DNA of 7,365 bases from Microcaldota archaeon (lineage in GTDB: Archaea; B1Sed10-29; WALL01; WAMD01). The DNA lies in assembly GCA_027077895.1 (NCBI GenBank), contig JALWQZ010000017.1, positions 19,082 to 26,446 of the forward strand, written 5' to 3'. Below the pieces are notes generated by a model that was not told the origin of the DNA, made no database searches, and saw nothing but the letters and a program-made list of their open reading frames with translations. Positions 4,240-7,365 of this stretch are shown here, one piece after another. Within the stretch, counting starts at the first letter, position 1. Each line of letters starts with the position of its first letter. A program made the translations under genes and the position numbers.

Positions 4240-6375
4240 TCACTCCTCCTCCAGTGTTTTGTAGAGGCCATTTCTAGGTGAATACACATCGCCGTTTTTC
4301 TTTAGAATATTGAGTAGGTCTGAAATTTCATCTTCGTCTATTCCAGCAGTCTTTGCCTCCTCCTTTATCTTGTCTAGGTCGACTGCGTCAAAGTGCTTTT
4401 GGAGTTCTTTTATGATGTTGAGAAGGGTCTTTGCCTTTTCCATCTTTGACTTCGGTTGACCTGTGGCGATTATGTCATAGTCTAACTTTCCAGTTTTCCT
4501 GTCCACACCCACTTCCTTCATCATTGCTTCGTGTAGTGCCACTGCCCTTTCTGCATCCTCTAGAAGAACTCTATCGCTCAACCTTGCCTTGGCACTAGCC
4601 TCTGCAAGTCTAACCAGCGCTTCCAATTGTCTGGCTGTTATAGGCACGGTATCCTGTTGGCTTCCTAGCGATCTTAACTCTGTATAATACTCCTGTATCT
4701 TTTCTATCGCCTCATCCGTGAGGACAGGGTTTACATGTTTCCTAGCGTATGCTATGTACTTGGTTAAGAACTCTGGGGGGATTTCAGGGGTTATCTCCTC
4801 TACTCTTTTCTTCACTTCCTCTTCGTCCTTTATTCCCTCCACCTTTGTGTTTATTATCCCTGCAACTTGGTGGGCAGTCAGTATATGGTTTGCCATCTTT
4901 TTGTCTCTAGTTGTATCCAGTATGTCTCTTATTGGGAATATAAGGTCGAATCTGGATAGTATGGTTGGTGGGATATTGAACTGTTCTGCTGGAGGTTGAT
5001 ATGGGTCAAACCTCCCAAATTTAGGATTTGCAGCGGCCAGTATGGATGTTTCCGTCTTGAACTGCGTAACGATACCTGCCTTTGCGATGCTGACCCTTTG
5101 TTGCTCCATTGCCTCGTGGATGTTGTCCCTGTCTTCTGGGTTCATCTTGTCAAACTCATCAATCATTGCGTGGCCACCGGATGCCAAAACTAGGGCGCCT
5201 GCCTTCAATGTCCAGCCACCCTCACCGAACTCATCCTTTTCAGCGGTGGCAGTTAGACCCGCGCCCGTACTAGACTTCCCTCCGACGAATACTGCCTTTG
5301 GTGCTAGTTTGTATACATAATAAAGCATTTGTGACTTTGCGGTACCTGGGTCACCTATAAGGAGTATGTGTATGTCTGGTCTTACCCTAGTCCCATCCGG
5401 GAAGACTTTATTTTTTGTCCCACCGAATAGTTGGAGTGCTATGGCCTCCTTGACCTTTTCGTGCCCGTATATGGAAGGTGCAATACTCCTTACTAGTTTT
5501 TCATAGATGTTTGGGTCATTCGCTAGTTTCCTTATCTCCTCCTCCTCTTCTGGTGTTATCTCGATCTCTTCGAATTCCTTCTCTTTCTTCTGCACAGAAA
5601 TTGCCTTCAGGTAGACACCGTAAACAGATGTGTCCTTCTTTTTTGGTGGTATGAGTTTTAACACGCCTGTCACAATTATCTTATCCCCAGGATACAGCGT
5701 TCTCGTTAAATCATCCTCTAGCCAAACGTCTATTGTCTTTGCCTGTTCGCCTCTAACTAATGCCTCTAACGGCTCCTGAATCTGCATTTTTTGCATGTCT
5801 ATGAATGTGCTGTTTTCTAGAAGTAGTTTGTAGTCTTTTCTACCACATGCGCACACACCGGGTGCCGTCAATTTTCCATACAATTCATCTTCTTGTGGGA
5901 TATTGTACATCCTTCCGCAATGCTTGCATTGGAACACAGCAACGTGGAGTTTCGGCCTGACGTCTGTTATCTTTGTTATGACTCCCTCAACTGAGACCAG
6001 TTTATTCAGGTAGACGCTGGTGAGATCCCTGACTAGTTTGTTTCTGTCCTGTGGTAGGTTTATTATCCTTATGTTTGGCACCACTAGGTCCCCGCTTGCG
6101 TTTTTTATTCCTAGGTTGGCGATTGCTTCTTTTCCCGCCTTTAGTATGACCTCTGGGTTATCTAGGAGTTCGTCTGCCAGTTCAGGGTCGAACTTCTCTA
6201 CATCCTTGAAATCCACCAATATACTCCTCTTGTCGGGGTAGAACTCGGATAATTCCTCAATTTTTTTCTTGTATGCTTCTTCAAAGAAGGATTCTAGGGT
6301 CTGCACGTAGGCAACATTTTCACTGCCTCCAATTGTTCCTCCCGCAAACTCAACATCACCTTCATTGTCCGCCAT
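4240..6375 (-). CDS. mcm: Replicative DNA helicase MCM
   Basis: The hexameric 3'-5' helicase that unwinds DNA at the archaeal replication fork; 711 residues, at the long end of the usual archaeal size. The N-terminal domain (about 25-265) has a zinc-binding site with C150-x2-C153 and C175-x-C177 and an N-terminal hairpin near PPKKK (243-247). The AAA+ domain follows with Walker A GDPGTAKS (341-348), the helix-2 insert around 371-400, Walker B MIDE (404-407), the pre-sensor-1 hairpin with K432, sensor 1 N450 in AAAN, and the arginine finger R475 in SRFD. A lid (about 530-620) and C-terminal winged helix (about 640-711) complete it. No intein interrupts Walker A or the sensor regions. The ATG at 6375 lacks an SD; a TATA-like element about 33 bp upstream suggests a near-leaderless transcript. 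It heads the six-gene operon running to aIF1A. Confidence 0.98.
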   Translation of the reverse strand: MADNEGDVEFAGGTIGGSENVAYVQTLESFFEEAYKKKIEELSEFYPDKRSILVDFKDVEKFDPELADELLDNPEVILKAGKEAIANLGIKNASGDLVVPNIRIINLPQDRNKLVRDLTSVYLNKLVSVEGVITKITDVRPKLHVAVFQCKHCGRMYNIPQEDELYGKLTAPGVCACGRKDYKLLLENSTFIDMQKMQIQEPLEALVRGEQAKTIDVWLEDDLTRTLYPGDKIIVTGVLKLIPPKKKDTSVYGVYLKAISVQKKEKEFEEIEITPEEEEEIRKLANDPNIYEKLVRSIAPSIYGHEKVKEAIALQLFGGTKNKVFPDGTRVRPDIHILLIGDPGTAKSQMLYYVYKLAPKAVFVGGKSSTGAGLTATAEKDEFGEGGWTLKAGALVLASGGHAMIDEFDKMNPEDRDNIHEAMEQQRVSIAKAGIVTQFKTETSILAAANPKFGRFDPYQPPAEQFNIPPTILSRFDLIFPIRDILDTTRDKKMANHILTAHQVAGIINTKVEGIKDEEEVKKRVEEITPEIPPEFLTKYIAYARKHVNPVLTDEAIEKIQEYYTELRSLGSQQDTVPITARQLEALVRLAEASAKARLSDRVLLEDAERAVALHEAMMKEVGVDRKTGKLDYDIIATGQPKSKMEKAKTLLNIIKELQKHFDAVDLDKIKEEAKTAGIDEDEISDLLNILKKNGDVYSPRNGLYKTLEEE

Positions 6376-6402
6376 TAGAATCGGTATACTTATGACTTCC
6401 GG

Positions 6403-6418
6403 TATTATTAATTAGTTT
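6403..6418 (-). promoter_or_regulatory. Predicted promoter of the mcm operon
   Basis: On the minus strand GAAAC..TAATTAATAATA gives a purine-rich BRE-like stretch (about 6419-6416) followed by a TATA-like box centred near 6408. A start site 25-27 bp downstream would fall near 6382, leaving a leader of about seven bases before the mcm ATG. The lack of an SD there agrees. The rest of the 71-bp gap to the upstream gene shows no hairpin or long T-run. Confidence 0.5.
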
Positions 6419-6446
6419 CGGAATGTTATACAGGCGGGTGTACATT

Positions 6447-7364
6447 TTAGTATAAACTGGTTTTCTTTTCTAGGACCTCCCAGGTTATGTTTGAGATGTT
6501 CTCCAGTTCGTTTTTTACTAGGTCAATTGCCTGATTGGTCTTGTTTTTGAGGGATGTTTTTATGTCCACTGCGAGGGGTTCGTTTATGGGCTTTCCTATC
6601 TGGGAGAGAAGCACGACACTAGCGTAGTCTGCCCCCAGTTCTATTATGTGCCTTGCTATCCTATTTGCCAGGATATTGTATATCTTGCCCACGTGGTTAA
6701 CAGGGTTCTTACCGGCCAGTGCTTCTAGGCTCATCGGTCGGTATGGGGTTATCAGGCCATTTGCCCTGTTCCCTCTGCCAACTTCACCATCGTCCCCAGC
6801 CTCTGCAGACAGGCCAGTTACGGTTAGGTAAACAGTTCCAGTCTCTAGGTCGTCAGATGTATTGACATGTACCCCCGCTTCTATCCCATGTCTTTTTGCC
6901 ACCCTCTCTGCTATCCCCTTGACCTTTTCCTTATTTTTCACATAGTTCTCCAGATCTTTCACGTGCTTTCCTATCTGGGCAGATGCGATTGTCAATGTGA
7001 ATTCTTCTCCGCTTTTCAGACCCATGACCTTTATGTCCTCCCCTAGCCATGGTAGTTTGCCGTGTGTTCCTTTTGAGTTCAGTGTCTTCTCTGTTTCCAG
7101 GACGATGGTCTCCAGTCGGTCCAGTGGCCAGAAACCCACCCCAAAACTAGTATCGTTCGCTAGGGGGATTTCCCGCCTGTGCATCAGTGATACTAGATCG
7201 GCAGAACCAGGTCTTATACTAACCCCCAATTCCACGTCGGTCTCTAGGTCCAGTCCGTTGAACCTCTCCAAGTAGTTGAACACTGCTTCTCTCGCTATTT
7301 CGTCCACTGGGATCTGCTTTCCCTGGAACTCCTTCACTGCCCTCCCAGCGATTATTATGCGGAC
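6447..7364 (-). CDS. mat: Archaeal S-adenosylmethionine synthetase, 5' end outside window
   Basis: Makes S-adenosylmethionine from methionine and ATP, feeding methylation, including the methyl transfers that precede Dph6 in diphthamide synthesis. This is the archaeal-type enzyme, only distantly related to bacterial MetK. The visible 305 residues begin VRIIIAGRAV and carry family blocks PLANDTSFGVG (67-77), GEDIKVMGL (108-116), GDDGEVGRGNR (190-200), RPMSLEA (209-215) and GKNPVNHVGKIYN (218-230). The frame stays open to the window edge. From memory of archaeal homologues of about 400 residues, some 85-95 N-terminal residues lie beyond it. A GTG at 7337-7335 is internal, because conserved sequence continues upstream of it. 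It is 71 bp from mcm with a promoter between, so probably a separate unit or one with partial read-through. Confidence 0.95.
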   Translation of the reverse strand, partial: VRIIIAGRAVKEFQGKQIPVDEIAREAVFNYLERFNGLDLETDVELGVSIRPGSADLVSLMHRREIPLANDTSFGVGFWPLDRLETIVLETEKTLNSKGTHGKLPWLGEDIKVMGLKSGEEFTLTIASAQIGKHVKDLENYVKNKEKVKGIAERVAKRHGIEAGVHVNTSDDLETGTVYLTVTGLSAEAGDDGEVGRGNRANGLITPYRPMSLEALAGKNPVNHVGKIYNILANRIARHIIELGADYASVVLLSQIGKPINEPLAVDIKTSLKNKTNQAIDLVKNELENISNITWEVLEKKTSLY

Positions 7365-7365
7365 T

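Noticed and set aside
3809..4264. Plus-strand 151-codon open frame
   Set aside because: Antisense to the intact presenilin gene, which has all catalytic motifs; no independent support.
4718..5320. Several plus-strand open frames opposite mcm
   Set aside because: Shadows of the conserved AAA+ coding region; no SD or recognisable domain.
7335..7337. GTG as start of the S-adenosylmethionine synthetase
   Set aside because: The frame continues open to the window edge with family-conserved sequence (IIIAGRA), so the true start lies outside.
1..7365. CRISPR arrays, tRNAs, rRNAs, insertion sequences, inteins
   Set aside because: No regularly spaced repeats, cloverleaf-like sequence, terminal inverted repeats or transposase motifs seen; mcm and the other conserved genes are uninterrupted.

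Overview
The window is archaeal. It carries a single MCM replicative helicase, translation factors aIF1A and aIF2-beta, an archaeal-type S-adenosylmethionine synthetase, a diphthamide synthase (Dph6), a DUF424 protein and a presenilin-type (A22) intramembrane protease. GC is moderate, about 40-45% by eye. Genes are very tightly packed, mostly abutting or overlapping. First genes of transcription units look leaderless or nearly so, while internal genes have Shine-Dalgarno (SD) sites. The lineage cannot be fixed from this sequence alone; compactness would suit a small-genome archaeon, but that is inference.

Layout. (1) 8-694, minus strand: dph6, diverging from a three-gene plus-strand cluster across only 31 bp that appears to hold two interleaved promoters. 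(2) 726-1896, plus strand: three unrecognised small genes, an acidic helical protein followed by two basic proteins that are clear tandem paralogues of each other. (3) 1888-6375, minus strand: an apparent six-gene operon in the order mcm, presenilin-like protease, RPA-associated OB-fold protein, aIF2-beta, DUF424, aIF1A. Its end overlaps the end of the plus-strand cluster by 9 bp. (4) 6447-7364, minus strand: the C-terminal three quarters of methionine adenosyltransferase, cut by the window edge.

How it fits together. The long operon couples the replication helicase and a single-strand-DNA-associated OB protein to two translation initiation factors and DUF424, a replication/translation linkage known from archaeal gene order. 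An intramembrane aspartyl protease sits in the middle of it. The DUF424 gene has no standard start codon and appears to begin at CTG; four successive operon genes share the same GGTG-N5-start geometry, which fixes that start.

The most novel material is the plus-strand cluster of unknown function with its duplicated basic proteins, followed by the CTG-initiated DUF424 gene. There are no RNA genes, mobile elements, CRISPR arrays or long repeats that I can see. No stretch over 100 bp lacks a gene.
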